DNA from: Gp6-AA40 sp963818645
GTDB taxonomy: Bacteria; Acidobacteriota; Vicinamibacteria; Vicinamibacterales; UBA2999
Direction of reading: 5' to 3'
Assembly (NCBI GenBank): GCA_963818645.1
Contig: CAWFTF010000002.1
Span: 1 to 64,000 of the forward strand
DNA: 64,000 nucleotides
The notes beneath the pieces are model-generated. The model was not told the origin of the DNA. It did not search any database and saw nothing but the letters and a program-made list of their open reading frames with translations. Every line of letters starts with the position of its first letter. The stretch's first letter is position 1. Below, in pieces: positions 35,139 to 44,972 of this stretch. The position numbers were made by a program, and so were the translations under genes.

Positions 35139-35936
35139 TCACACACGTGTCGCCATCAGCTGGCGCACGCGTTCAAGATCCTCGGGAGTATCCACTTCAA
35201 TCGACTCGTACCGCGTCGCAACGGCACGAATCCGATAGCCATGTTCAAGTGCGCGCAACTGTTCGAGTGACTCGGCTTGTTCGAGCGGCGTTTGAGGGAG
35301 AGCTGCGAACGCAAGCAGGAAGTCGCGCCGAAATCCATAGAGACCGATGTGCTTGTAAATGTGTTCGGCTTTGGCCGGACCCGCGTCGCGACGGAATGGA
35401 ATCGCCGTTCGCGAGAAGTAGAGCGCGTCGCTGTGGGTGTCTACGACGACTTTCACGACGTGCGGGCTCGCGATGTCAGCGGCATCGGTCATCGCCTGCC
35501 GCAGTGTTGACATCTTCACCGACGGATCCGTGATGAGGGGATGGAGCACTTCGGAGATCATGCCCGGCTCGATGAGCGGCAGATCGCCCTGCACGTTGAT
35601 CAGAATCTCGCACGAGAGGTCGTTTGCAATCTCGGCGATGCGATCGGTGCCCGTCCGGTGTGCCGCCTGGGTCATCCGCACGATGCCGCCAAAGCTCTCG
35701 ACTGCGGCGGCAATCCGTTCGTCGTCCGTCGCAACGACCACGGCGTCGATCCCGCGTGCGTCGGCCGCGCGGCGGTAGACGTGCTCGATCATCGGACGGC
35801 CCGCGATCTCAGCGAGCGGCTTGCCAGGAAGTCTCGAAGAGGCGAATCGGGCGGGGATGACAGCGACAGCGCGAAGGGAAGACGTTCTCAGGAAAGGATT
35901 GAGAAACGCAACCGGGGGCACGGCGAATAATAACAC
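35139..35936 (-). CDS. kdsB: CMP-Kdo synthetase
   Basis: Activates Kdo with CTP for transfer to lipid A. The core is clear: AVAVIPARFASSRLPGKPLAEIAGRPMIEHVYRRA, VATDDERIAAAVESFGG, THRTGTDRIAEI-type segment, NVQGDLPLIEP, KHIGLYGFRRDFLLAF and ESIEVDTPEDLERV. The longest start is GTG 35936, adding about 20 hydrophobic residues before the conserved RAVAVIPARF; the true start is uncertain because no ATG lies near. 265 residues from GTG. Confidence 0.93.
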   Translation of the reverse strand: MLLFAVPPVAFLNPFLRTSSLRAVAVIPARFASSRLPGKPLAEIAGRPMIEHVYRRAADARGIDAVVVATDDERIAAAVESFGGIVRMTQAAHRTGTDRIAEIANDLSCEILINVQGDLPLIEPGMISEVLHPLITDPSVKMSTLRQAMTDAADIASPHVVKVVVDTHSDALYFSRTAIPFRRDAGPAKAEHIYKHIGLYGFRRDFLLAFAALPQTPLEQAESLEQLRALEHGYRIRAVATRYESIEVDTPEDLERVRQLMATRV

Positions 35937-36000
35937 CGAAACGGCGTGGAGACCGCTGGCTCCGAGTCCGATACTGAAGTGGTAAAATGTACGTCCCCTG

Positions 36001-36533
36001 ATGACTTGGAGACTCTACGCGCTCACGTCCGGTGGGGCCGTGGCTCGTGACAGCTCTGGCGACACTTGTGTCGCCTGTCGAGCGTCGTCCAGGCACTCCA
36101 GCACTCACGCCGCAGGCACTCGATAAATCAGGTACGGTGGTTGATCTTGGCGCTCAGGCCGATCGCTTGAGGGCCAGGCTCGCCGAAGTGACGGCGTATC
36201 GCCAGCCGGCTCGCGATGCGTTTCGATTCGGTCCTCCGCCGCGTCGCGTCGAAGAGGCGCCCAGGCCATTGGCACTCGACGCACCTCCCGCAGTCGTCGC
36301 GCCTGCCCGCCCGCCGTACGGCCTTGGCAGGAATGGCGACGACAACCGAGAACGGCGCCGCACAGCGGACCGCCATACTCAGCTCGTTGCAGGGTGTGTC
36401 GCTGGTGAAGGAAGGCGACACGCTCGAGACCGGTTATCGCGTGATGTCGATCACCGACGATTCCGTCACTCTCGAATCGAGTGACGGTACGCAGACGACG
36501 CTGCGGCTATCAAACACGGACCAGTCGCGCTGA
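36001..36533 (+). CDS. Hypothetical exported protein, two frameshifts
   Basis: Three frames join into one protein-like sequence. MTWRLYALTSGG from ATG 36001, then a hydrophobic LVTALATLVSP and a Pro/Arg linker in the second frame, then ALAGMATTTENGAAQRTAILSSLQGVSLVKEGDTLETGYRVMSITDDSVTLESSDGTQTTLRL in the third. The last part resembles the small beta domain of GspC/PilP-type secretion proteins. The breaks fall at the GGTGGGG run near 36034 and at about 36322. TAAAAT at 35983-35988 could be a -10. Function unknown; secretion-linked at best. Confidence 0.5.
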
Positions 36534-38087
36534 CTGAATCGCCTTCGCACGTCTCAGTTCCGCGAGCACAACTTCGGGAATCGGCGCTGTTTCGTCAACG
36601 ATGACCACGCCGACCGCGTGACCGTCATTGCGGCCGAGCGCGAAGTTGGCAATGTTCACGCCATGCTTGCCCAGGATTGTGCCGATCTCTCCGATGACGC
36701 CCGGCTCGTCGCGATTCGACACGACAATCATCGTCCCTTCGAGTGGAGCCTCGACGCCGATGCCGTCAACCGTGACGAGACGCGGTGATCCCTTTTCGAA
36801 CACAGCGCCTTCCACCCATCGCTCACCGCGCGCGGTGCGAACTTTGAGCGAGATCAGGCTCGTGTAATTTCGTGGACGGGTGCTGCGTGATTCCACGATC
36901 TCGATCCCGTGCTCGGCCGCCACACTTCGTGCGTTGACCACGGTGACGCCATTCGAAAGCAGAGGCTTGAACAAGCCAGCGAGGACAGCGTTGACGATCA
37001 CGCCCGTGCGGCTTTGTGTCAGCTCTCCGTAATAGCGGAGGCTCACCTCGCTGATTCGCTCGTCATTCATCTGAGCGATGAACGTGCCAAGCCGTTCGCC
37101 CAGCAGGGCAAAGGGTTGCAGGCGCTTGAATTCCTCGGGCGAGAGCGAAGGGAAGTTGACGGCGTTGCGAATGATGCCGTCCTTGAGGAAGTCACGAAGC
37201 GCCGCCGCCGTCTCGGATCCGACGAGCTCCTGGCCCTCGCGGGTCGAGGCCGCGATATGTGGTGTGGCCACGACCTGTGACAGCTTCTGCAGCCGATGAT
37301 CGACCGTGGGCTCCTTGTCGAACACATCGAGAGCGGCGCCTGCCACGTGTCCCGACTCGATCGCGTCGGCGAGCGCGACCTCGTCGATGAGGTCACCGCG
37401 CGCGGTGTTGACGATGCGAATGCCTTTGCGAGCTTTCGCCAATCGTTCGGCGTTGACCATGCGACGCGTGTGGTCGCTCGACGGCATGTGGAGCGAGACA
37501 TAGTCGGCTCGCGAGAACAGGTCATCGAGGCTGACCAGTTCCACATCCAATTGTGCGGCTGTCTGCGCGGAGACGAACGGATCGTGGGCGATGATCGTCA
37601 TGCCAAACGCCGAAGCGCGGCGAGCGACTTCCTGCCCGATGCGGCCCAGACCAACGAGGCCGAGGACCTTCTCGCGCACCTCTTCGCCCAGAAACTTCTT
37701 TTTCTCCCACTTGCCCTGCTTCATCGCTGCGTCCGCCCCGGGAATGTGACGGGCGAGCGCCAGCACGAGCGCCATCGCGAGTTCGGCGACGCTCACACTG
37801 TTGGCACCAGGCGCGTTCATGACGACGATGCCACGAGCGCTCGCGGCCGGTACGTCAACGTTATCGACGCCAGTGCCGGCGCGTGCGATGGCACGCAGCT
37901 TGGGTGCGGCGTCGATCAATGCCGACGTCACACGCGTCGCGCTGCGAACCACGATGGCGTCGGCGTCTGTGATGTCGGTGGCGAGCTGCTCCGGGGAGCG
38001 GCCCGTTCGTGCGTCTATTTCCCAGCCTTCGTTGCGGAGGAGATCGACTGCGGAAGCCGGGAGGTCATCTGCGATAAGGATCTTCAC
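36510..38087 (-). CDS. serA: D-3-phosphoglycerate dehydrogenase
   Basis: First step of serine synthesis from 3-phosphoglycerate. The protein has 525 residues from GTG 38087 (VKILIADDLP), the usual length of the long type: NAD loop GLVGLGRIGQEVARRA, substrate Arg in NTARGDLID, catalytic Glu in DVFDKEPT and His in ATPHIAASTREGQ, then an intervening domain and a C-terminal ACT domain (MIVVSNRDEPGVIGEIGTILGKHGVNIANFALGR) for serine feedback. Its 3' end overlaps the convergent hypothetical gene by 24 bp. Confidence 0.95.
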   Translation of the reverse strand: MKILIADDLPASAVDLLRNEGWEIDARTGRSPEQLATDITDADAIVVRSATRVTSALIDAAPKLRAIARAGTGVDNVDVPAASARGIVVMNAPGANSVSVAELAMALVLALARHIPGADAAMKQGKWEKKKFLGEEVREKVLGLVGLGRIGQEVARRASAFGMTIIAHDPFVSAQTAAQLDVELVSLDDLFSRADYVSLHMPSSDHTRRMVNAERLAKARKGIRIVNTARGDLIDEVALADAIESGHVAGAALDVFDKEPTVDHRLQKLSQVVATPHIAASTREGQELVGSETAAALRDFLKDGIIRNAVNFPSLSPEEFKRLQPFALLGERLGTFIAQMNDERISEVSLRYYGELTQSRTGVIVNAVLAGLFKPLLSNGVTVVNARSVAAEHGIEIVESRSTRPRNYTSLISLKVRTARGERWVEGAVFEKGSPRLVTVDGIGVEAPLEGTMIVVSNRDEPGVIGEIGTILGKHGVNIANFALGRNDGHAVGVVIVDETAPIPEVVLAELRRAKAIQSARLVRV

Positions 38088-38217
38088 GGGTTTGAGAAAA
38101 GTATAATCTCCGGTTGCGGGCGCGTGCGGCGAGACACACACGTAACGTTCGCACTACGATGGTGCAAACCGCTAAAACATTCAGGATCATCTGCAACGAT
38201 CGTGTCTACAGGCGGTG

Positions 38218-38239
38218 TTTTCAACAGGCTTTTCAACAG
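38218..38239. repeat. Direct repeat TTTTCAACAG x2, serA-mdh promoter region
   Basis: Two copies of TTTTCAACAG at a 12-bp spacing, about 70-90 bp before mdh and 130-150 bp before serA. Candidate regulator binding site; no regulator can be named. Confidence 0.35.
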
Positions 38240-38308
38240 AAACTGTGAGTACTTCGACGCGAGGCTGCGGGACAGTGACCTAAGCCGCGCGAGCGAGACG
38301 AGGAACGC

Positions 38309-39235
38309 ATGAATCGCAAAGTGACAGTGGTAGGTGGCGCCGGCAACGTTGGCATGACCGTGGCTCGCGCGATTGCGGAGAAGGAACTGGCCGACGTCGT
38401 GATCATCGACATCGCCGACCAGAAGGCCGCAGGTGTCGCGCTTGATATCTACGAGACATGCCCCGTCATCGGATCCGACGCGCGCCTTATTGGCGGTGGC
38501 GACTGGAGCGCCGCGGCCGGTTCCGATATCGTCGTCATCACATCCGGCAAGCCGCGCAAGCCAGGCATGAGCCGCGACGATCTCGTGCGCGACAACTTCG
38601 AGATCATGAAGAGCATCGCGCCGAACCTCGTGCAGCATTGCCCGAATGCGATCGTCGTGCCGGTGGCCAATCCGCTCGACGCGATGTCGCAGGCGCTGTT
38701 CCGTCTCACCAAGTTCCCGCGCGAGCGCGTCATCGGCATGGCCGGCGTGCTCGACTCCGCGCGCATGAGCACGTTCGTCGCGATGGAGCTCAAGGTTTCG
38801 GTGGAGAACGTGCACTCGTTCGTGCTCGGCGGCCACGGCGACACGATGGTGCCGCTTCCGCGATATTCAACGGTTGCCGGCATTCCGCTGACCGAACTGC
38901 TGTCGAAGGAGCGAATTGATGCCATCGCGAAGCGGACCGCCGACGGCGGCGCCGAGATCACGAAGCTCGTGGGCACGAGCGCGTGGTACGCGCCCGGTCA
39001 GGCCGCAGCCGAGATGTGCGAAGCGATCCTGAAAGACAAGAAAAAAATCCTCCCCTGCTCCGTGTTCCTCCAGGGCGAGTACGGCATTCGCGATCTGTTC
39101 GTTGGCGTGCCGGTGAAGCTCGGAGCGAAGGGCGTCGAGCAGATCATCGAGATCAAGCTGACACCGGAAGAGGATGCGGCGCTGAAGAAATCCGCGGCTT
39201 CGGTGAAGGAGCTGGTCGACGTAATCGGGATGTAG
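38309..39235 (+). CDS. mdh: Malate dehydrogenase, LDH-like type
   Basis: Oxidises malate to oxaloacetate in the TCA cycle. The protein has 308 residues: KVTVVGGAGNVGMTVARAIAE, NAD-specific VVIIDI, TSGKPRKPGMSRDDLVRDN with substrate Arg residues, VVPVANPLDAM, GMAGVLDSARM, and the catalytic GGHGDTMVPLPRYSTVAGIPL with the active-site His. The Arg-rich KPRKPGM loop marks malate over lactate as substrate. It is the first of several TCA genes, sucCD lying 1 kb downstream. Confidence 0.95.
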   Translation: MNRKVTVVGGAGNVGMTVARAIAEKELADVVIIDIADQKAAGVALDIYETCPVIGSDARLIGGGDWSAAAGSDIVVITSGKPRKPGMSRDDLVRDNFEIMKSIAPNLVQHCPNAIVVPVANPLDAMSQALFRLTKFPRERVIGMAGVLDSARMSTFVAMELKVSVENVHSFVLGGHGDTMVPLPRYSTVAGIPLTELLSKERIDAIAKRTADGGAEITKLVGTSAWYAPGQAAAEMCEAILKDKKKILPCSVFLQGEYGIRDLFVGVPVKLGAKGVEQIIEIKLTPEEDAALKKSAASVKELVDVIGM

Positions 39236-39242
39236 AAAGCGT

Positions 39243-39342
39243 CAACTCCCAACTCCCAATCTCCAACTCCCAAGCGTTCATGCGTAGAGGCGGGTCTTGA
39301 GACCCGCCTTGGAGGTTGGAAGTTGTGGAGTTGGGAGTTGAG
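39243..39342. repeat. Heptamer-period inverted repeat around a GGCGGGTCT palindrome
   Basis: AACTCCCAACTCCCAA on the left and GGAGTTGGGAGTTG on the right (7-mer family TTGGGAG) flank an inner hairpin GGCGGGTCT / AGACCCGCC at 39289-39308. The block separates mdh from the convergent cytochrome gene and may work as a bidirectional terminator. Confidence 0.7.
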
Positions 39343-39873
39343 TTAGTTCGCTCTTCCGGCCGGTGGCGCTCCAGCGGCCGGCGCGCCGCCCGGCGCCGCT
39401 CCGGGCCCCGCGCCACGCGGCGGCGGTGGTGCTCCGGGTGAGCCCGCAGCAACGGTCGGCGTCGTGGTACCGCGATGGCACATGGCGCATGTGACGCGCG
39501 CGGCCTGGTCGGCCGGCTTGCCAACTGCTTCAGGCACCTTCGCGTTCATGTCCGTCACCATCCGCATCATGGCGCGCGCCATGTTCTTGGTTGGCTTGGT
39601 GTCTCCCACGAAATCGTTCATCGGATCGCCAGGCCCGTTGAACACGTGGCAGTGGTTGCAGGTCACGCCCAGTGCAGCGGAGAACGCCTGCATGATGGGG
39701 ATGAGCTGAGCCCGCTCCATGCTCTTCGGGAATACCTGAAGATTTTGCAGAGGGGGCTGTGGAGCACCCCCGCCTCGCCCTTGTTCCTGTGGGGCCTGAG
39801 CCGCGGACACCGTCAGCGAGCCGGCCAGGACGAGCACACCAAACACGATCGATCCAGTCGATAAACGCGCCAT
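39343..39873 (-). CDS. Small periplasmic c-type cytochrome
   Basis: Protein of 176 residues: signal peptide (MARLSTGSIVFGVLVLAGSLTVSAAQA), two haem c sites CNHCH (about residue 71) and CAMCH (about 131), and a Pro/Ala/Gly-rich C-terminal tail. The LQVFPKSMERAQLIPIMQAFSAALGVTCNHCHV part resembles the reaction-centre cytochrome-like family common in Acidobacteriota and other non-phototrophs. Likely a periplasmic electron carrier; partner unknown. Confidence 0.85.
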   Translation of the reverse strand: MARLSTGSIVFGVLVLAGSLTVSAAQAPQEQGRGGGAPQPPLQNLQVFPKSMERAQLIPIMQAFSAALGVTCNHCHVFNGPGDPMNDFVGDTKPTKNMARAMMRMVTDMNAKVPEAVGKPADQAARVTCAMCHRGTTTPTVAAGSPGAPPPPRGAGPGAAPGGAPAAGAPPAGRAN

Positions 39874-39898
39874 GCTGTCTCCTCGGGCGCGCATTCTA

Positions 39899-39970
39899 TC
39901 AGTCATCAGCCCTCAGTCCTCAGTCCTCAGTCCACGGTTGGGCGTTGGAAGTTTGGGAGTTGGGAGTTCG
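39899..39970. repeat. Two heptamer families side by side
   Basis: CTCAGTC repeated three times (39911-39931) is followed directly by a TTGGGCG / TTGGAAG / TTTGGGAG / TTGGGAG series (39938-39968). Two otherwise separate 7-mer families meet in one spacer. Confidence 0.65.
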
Positions 39971-40034
39971 CGAACAGCGCCGTTGGACGCGCAGCGTGGC
40001 GATGGAATACGATGAATAGTTGTTTACTTAAGAG

Positions 40035-40139
40035 TCGCTTGTGGTGGTGCTGTTGGCAACGTCGTTTCCCGCTCGAATCGGCGGATTGTTGCGCAACGGT
40101 GTATCCCGATGGCCTCTACACAAGCGAGCAGTGGAGTAA
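40035..40139 (+). ncRNA. Candidate structured leader RNA before sucC
   Basis: Closing stem TCGCTTGTG (40035-40043) with CACAAGCGA (40119-40127), enclosing 75 nt; GGTGGTGCTGTTGGCAAC at the 5' side and CAGTGGAGTAA at the 3' side. It matches the leader before accC at both ends, with nearly the same length, while the inner 50 nt differ; here CCGC / GCGG and GTTGC / GCAAC pairings are possible. It ends 27 nt before the sucC GTG start. Confidence 0.55.
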
Positions 40140-40166
40140 GTTGGCGGCCGGAGACGGAATCCCCCA

Positions 40167-41332
<1,166 letters not shown>

Positions 41333-41333
<1 letters not shown>

Positions 41334-42202
41334 TGGCCGTTCTACTCGATCGAAACTCCAGGCTGATCGTCCAGGGGCTGACCGGGCGTGAGGGCACGTT
41401 CCACGCCAAGGCGGCTGCTGCTTACGGAACGAAAGTCGTCGGTGGTGTGACGCCAGGTAAGGGCGGCACGACCCACGAAAACTGGCCGATCTTCAACAGC
41501 GTCCATGATGCAGTGCGCGAGACGGGCGCCAACGCCAGCGTGATCTTCGTGCCACCGCCGTTCGCGGCCGACGCCATCATGGAGGCGACCGACGCGGGCG
41601 TTGCGCTTGTCGTCTGCATCACCGAAGGCATTCCCACCATCGACATGCTGAAGGTGATGACCTTTATGGACGGGAAGCGGACTCGGCTCATCGGACCGAA
41701 CTGCCCCGGCATCATCACCGCTGGTCAGGCGAAGGCGGGCATCATTCCCGGTCACATCTGCAAGGAAGGACGAATCGGGATCGTCTCGAAGAGCGGCACG
41801 CTGACCTACGAAGCGATTCACCAGTTGTCGAAGCAGGGCATGGGGCAGACGACCTGCATCGGCATCGGAGGCGACCCGCTGATCGGCACCAGCTTCATCG
41901 ATGCGTTGAAGCTGTTCAGGGAAGACCCTGAGACCGACGCCGTCATCATGATTGGTGAGATCGGTGGCACTGCGGAACAGGATGCCGCCGCCTACATCGC
42001 GAAGGAGTTCAAGAAGCCCGTCGTCGGGTTCATTGCTGGGCAGACCGCGCCGCCCGGGCGACGCATGGGTCACGCCGGCGCGATCATCGCGGGCGGGCAG
42101 GGAACGGCGGCGGAAAAAATGGACGCGCTGACGAAAGCAGGCGTTCACGTCGTAAAGAGTCCTGCCGACATGGGCGCGAGGATGCGCGAGGCGCTCGGCT
42201 GA
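41333..42202 (+). CDS. sucD: Succinyl-CoA synthetase alpha subunit
   Basis: CoA-binding and phosphohistidine subunit. The protein has 289 residues: VQGLTGREGTFHAKAAAAYGTKVVGGVTPGKGG, VVCITEGIPTIDMLKVM, LIGPNCPGIIT, GIVSKSGTLTYEAIHQL, and GRRMGHAGAIIAGGQGTA with the phosphorylated His. Translationally coupled to sucC through a 1-bp overlap at the GTG start. Confidence 0.96.
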
Positions 42203-42210
42203 CGGAAAGC

Positions 42211-42342
42211 GGATTGTTGATTTTGATGATCTTTGATTAGCGATTCGTTGTTGATTGTTGATTCGCGATTGGTCATTCACCAATCAACAATCCTCCAATC
42301 AACAACGATTCAACAATCAAAGATCACCAGAATCAAGGATGG
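42211..42342. repeat. Long heptamer-period hairpin, sucD-ndk spacer
   Basis: AT-rich block on the 7-mer GTTGATT: GATTGTTGATTTTGATG and GTTGTTGATTGTTGATTC on the left, CAATCAACAATCCTCC and CAACGATTCAACAATC on the right. The halves (about 50 nt each) are imperfect complements around TGGTCATTCACCA, so one long hairpin fills the spacer. Composition differs sharply from the neighbouring genes. Confidence 0.75.
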
Positions 42343-42359
42343 GATTGACGACAGAACCT

Positions 42360-42773
42360 ATGGAACGAACGTTTGCGATCATCAAGCCGGACGCTGTGAA
42401 GAGCCGGAAAGCCGGGCAGATCCTGGCGCGCATCGAAGCCGCCGGCTTCACCGTGCGTGGGATGCGCCTGCAGCACCTGACCAAGAGAGAAGCCGAAGGA
42501 TTTTACGCGGTCCATCGCGAGCGGCCGTTTTTTGGTGGTCTGACCGACTTCATGTCGTCGGGTCCCTGCATCCTGCTGGCGCTGGAGGCTCCGGACGCGA
42601 TCAAGAAGTGGCGTGCCACGATGGGTGCGACCGATCCGGCGAAGGCGGATGCGGGCACGCTGCGCAAGGACTTCGGCACGTCGATAGAGAGCAACGCGAC
42701 GCACGGCTCCGATGCGCCCGAGACGGCGGCTTTCGAGCTCGGTTATTTCTTCCGCGGGCTCGAGCTGATCTGA
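42360..42773 (+). CDS. ndk: Nucleoside diphosphate kinase
   Basis: Balances nucleoside triphosphates by phosphohistidine transfer. The protein has 137 residues: ERTFAIIKPDAVKSRKAGQILARIEAAGF, YAVHRERPFFGGLTDFMSSGP, GATDPAKADAGTLRKDFGTSIESNATHGSDAPETAAFELGYFF with the catalytic His in NATHGSD. I start it at ATG 42360; the frame is open upstream only through repeat DNA. Confidence 0.97.
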   Translation: MERTFAIIKPDAVKSRKAGQILARIEAAGFTVRGMRLQHLTKREAEGFYAVHRERPFFGGLTDFMSSGPCILLALEAPDAIKKWRATMGATDPAKADAGTLRKDFGTSIESNATHGSDAPETAAFELGYFFRGLELI

Positions 42774-42783
42774 GAGACCCCAG

Positions 42784-42981
42784 ATGGGCCGCACGCTCAT
42801 CGTCGTTGGACTGCTCGTGGCCGGAGTTGGCCTGTTGATGACGATTGGGCTCCCGATTGGGCGGTTGCCAGGCGACTTCACGATCCGAAGGGGAAACTTC
42901 ACGTTCTACTTCCCGCTGGCGTCGTCAATCATCGCCAGCATCGTGCTCACGCTCGTCATGATGCTGATTGGAAGACGGTGA
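42784..42981 (+). CDS. DUF2905 small membrane protein
   Basis: Protein of 65 residues with two hydrophobic helices (about 3-25 and 44-62) around the family's hallmark GRLPGDFTIRRGNFTFYFPL. DUF2905 proteins are widespread and uncharacterised. It lies 10 bp after ndk in the same direction. Confidence 0.88.
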   Translation: MGRTLIVVGLLVAGVGLLMTIGLPIGRLPGDFTIRRGNFTFYFPLASSIIASIVLTLVMMLIGRR

Positions 42982-43014
42982 GCAGTAGGCAGTAGGCGGT
43001 ATGCGGTAGGCAGT
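42982..43014. repeat. GCAGTAG heptamer tandem repeat
   Basis: GCAGTAG, GCAGTAG, GCGGTAT, GCGGTAG, GCAGT: 4.7 units of seven, starting directly after the DUF2905 stop codon. The same family recurs at 46730-46757. Confidence 0.75.
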
Positions 43015-43060
43015 TCACGAGTTCATCGTTTCCGTAGCCGGTAACCCAGAGACAAACACG

Positions 43061-43618
43061 ATGCCGTCGATCAAGGCCGACAAGTGGATCAAGCGCATGG
43101 CCCTCGAACACGGCATGATCGAGCCGTTCGAGGATCGCCAGGTACGGCAGGGAGTCATCTCCTACGGGCTCTCGTCGTACGGCTACGACATCCGCGTGGC
43201 GGACGAATTCAAGGTCTTCACCAACATCAACAACACCGTCGTCGATCCGAAGAATTTCGACGATCGCTCATTCGTCGACATGAAGACCGACGTCTGCATC
43301 ATTCCGCCCAACTCGTTCGTGCTGGCGAAGACGGTCGAGTATTTCCGCATCCCCCGCGACGTCCTGACGGTGTGCGTCGGCAAGTCGACGTATGCGCGAT
43401 GCGGGCTCATCGTGAACGTCACGCCGTTCGAGCCGGAGTGGGAAGGCTACGTCACGCTCGAAATCTCCAACACCACTCCGCTGCCTGCGAAGGTCTATGC
43501 CAACGAAGGTATCTCCCAGGTCTTGTTCTTTCAGAGCGACGAGATGTGCGAGGTCTCTTACGCGGACAAGAAGGGCAAGTACCAGAAGCAGCAGGGTTTG
43601 ACACTGCCGAGGCTATGA
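43061..43618 (+). CDS. dcd: dCTP deaminase
   Basis: Deaminates dCTP to dUTP for thymidylate synthesis. The protein has 185 residues of the dUTPase-like fold: ISYGLSSYGYDIRVADEFKVF, FVLAKTVEYFRIPRDVLTVCVGKSTYARCGLIVNVTPFEPEWEGYVTLEISNTTPLPAKVYANEGISQVLFF. The SxxR and Glu (VTLEISN) catalytic positions are present. The C-terminus KYQKQQGLTLPRL is typical. Confidence 0.95.
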   Translation: MPSIKADKWIKRMALEHGMIEPFEDRQVRQGVISYGLSSYGYDIRVADEFKVFTNINNTVVDPKNFDDRSFVDMKTDVCIIPPNSFVLAKTVEYFRIPRDVLTVCVGKSTYARCGLIVNVTPFEPEWEGYVTLEISNTTPLPAKVYANEGISQVLFFQSDEMCEVSYADKKGKYQKQQGLTLPRL

Positions 43619-43649
43619 GCGCTGTAATTCAGCATTACACGTCTCTGAA

Positions 43650-44972
43650 ATGAGCCGCACCGAACCCGCGCGCGGGATGCGCGATTACCTCCCCGAGGAC
43701 ATCCGGCGTCGCGAGTACGTCATCGGCGTGATCCGTCGCGTCTACGAGCGCTACGGGTTCGAGCCGCTCGAAACGCCGGCGGTCGAGAACCTCGAGACGC
43801 TGATGGGGAAGTACGGCGAAGAGGGCAATCAGCTCATTTTCAAGATCCTCAAACGTGGTGAGCACGAGGCAAGCGGGCAGGCCGACCTCGCGCTGCGCTA
43901 CGACCTCACCGTGCCGCTCTCACGTGTCGTCGCGCACTATCAGAGCAAGCTGCCGCGGCTCTTCAAGCGCTATCAGATTCAGCCGGTGTGGCGCGCGGAT
44001 CGTCCGGCGCGCGGGCGCTTCCGCGAGTTCTATCAGTGCGACGTGGACGCGCTCGGCTCGACGTCGCCGGCGATCGAAGCAGAAGTCTGCGCGGCGGTGT
44101 CTGACGCGCTGAGCGAACTGGGATTCAGCGACTTCACGATCCGCATCAACCATCGGCAGGTGTTGACGTCGATCCTGAACGCGGCGGGGATTCCCGAGGC
44201 GTTGCACGGCACGGCTCTCGTGGCCGTCGACAAGCTGGACAAGATCGGCGCGGATGGTGTGAAGGCGGAGATGAATAGCCGTGGCGTCGACGTGGCCGCG
44301 GCAGGAAAGCTGCTCGAGTTGTTCGACGTACTGGGCAAGGATCGCGAACAGAGTCGTCGGCTTCTCGATGACGCCGGCGTTGCCGCGTTCGAGAATCTGC
44401 AGGCGGTGTTTGCGCACTCCGAAGGAACGAGCGCCGGCACGAGGCTCCGTTTCGACCCGAGCCTCGCGCGAGGGCTGTCGTATTACACGGGCGCGATCAT
44501 GGAGATCAACGTGCCCGACCTCGCCGGCAGCCTCGGTGGCGGCGGGCGCTACGACAACCTCGTGGGCATGTTCCTCGGTCAGAGCGTCCCGGCCTGCGGA
44601 TTCTCGCTGGGCCTCGAGCGGATCCTGGTCGTGATGGCGGAGCGCAACATGTTCCCGCCCACGCTCGCCACCACGCCGGCGGACGTGATGATGGCCGTCT
44701 TTGACGCGAAAGACACGCCGCATGCGTTGCGTGTTGCGGGCATGTTGCGCCAGTCCGGGTTGCGCGTGCTGGTTTACCCGGATGCCGACAAGATCGGCAA
44801 GCAAATCAAGTACGCTGATTCCCTGGGCATCCCGTTCGTGGCGATCCTCGGAGGCAACGAGATCGCAGCGGGCACGCTAACGGTGAAGAATCTGACTGCC
44901 CAGACGCAGGCAACCTACGATCAATCCGCCGCCGGCGGCGCCATTCTCGAGGGACTGAGGCAACGTGGCTGA
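43650..44972 (+). CDS. hisS: Histidyl-tRNA synthetase
   Basis: Class II synthetase charging tRNA-His. The protein has 440 residues: GMRDYLPEDIRRREYVIGVIRRVYERYGF, ALRYDLTVPLSRVVA (motif 2 region), RYQIQPVWRADRPARGRFREFYQCDVD, RGLSYYTGAIMEI, GGGGRYDNLVGMFLGQSVPACGFSLGLERI (motif 3) and a C-terminal anticodon-binding domain. Overlaps aspS by 8 bp, an operon arrangement seen in many bacteria. Confidence 0.96.
   Translation: MSRTEPARGMRDYLPEDIRRREYVIGVIRRVYERYGFEPLETPAVENLETLMGKYGEEGNQLIFKILKRGEHEASGQADLALRYDLTVPLSRVVAHYQSKLPRLFKRYQIQPVWRADRPARGRFREFYQCDVDALGSTSPAIEAEVCAAVSDALSELGFSDFTIRINHRQVLTSILNAAGIPEALHGTALVAVDKLDKIGADGVKAEMNSRGVDVAAAGKLLELFDVLGKDREQSRRLLDDAGVAAFENLQAVFAHSEGTSAGTRLRFDPSLARGLSYYTGAIMEINVPDLAGSLGGGGRYDNLVGMFLGQSVPACGFSLGLERILVVMAERNMFPPTLATTPADVMMAVFDAKDTPHALRVAGMLRQSGLRVLVYPDADKIGKQIKYADSLGIPFVAILGGNEIAAGTLTVKNLTAQTQATYDQSAAGGAILEGLRQRG

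Noticed and set aside
41342..42283. Minus-strand frame of 313 codons opposite sucD
   Set aside because: His/Arg/Asp-rich composition and full overlap with a clearly identified gene show it is a shadow frame.
42211..42342. Possible CRISPR array or MITE in the sucD-ndk spacer
   Set aside because: Units are 7 nt and degenerate, with no spacer-repeat alternation, no terminal duplications and no transposase or cas gene nearby.
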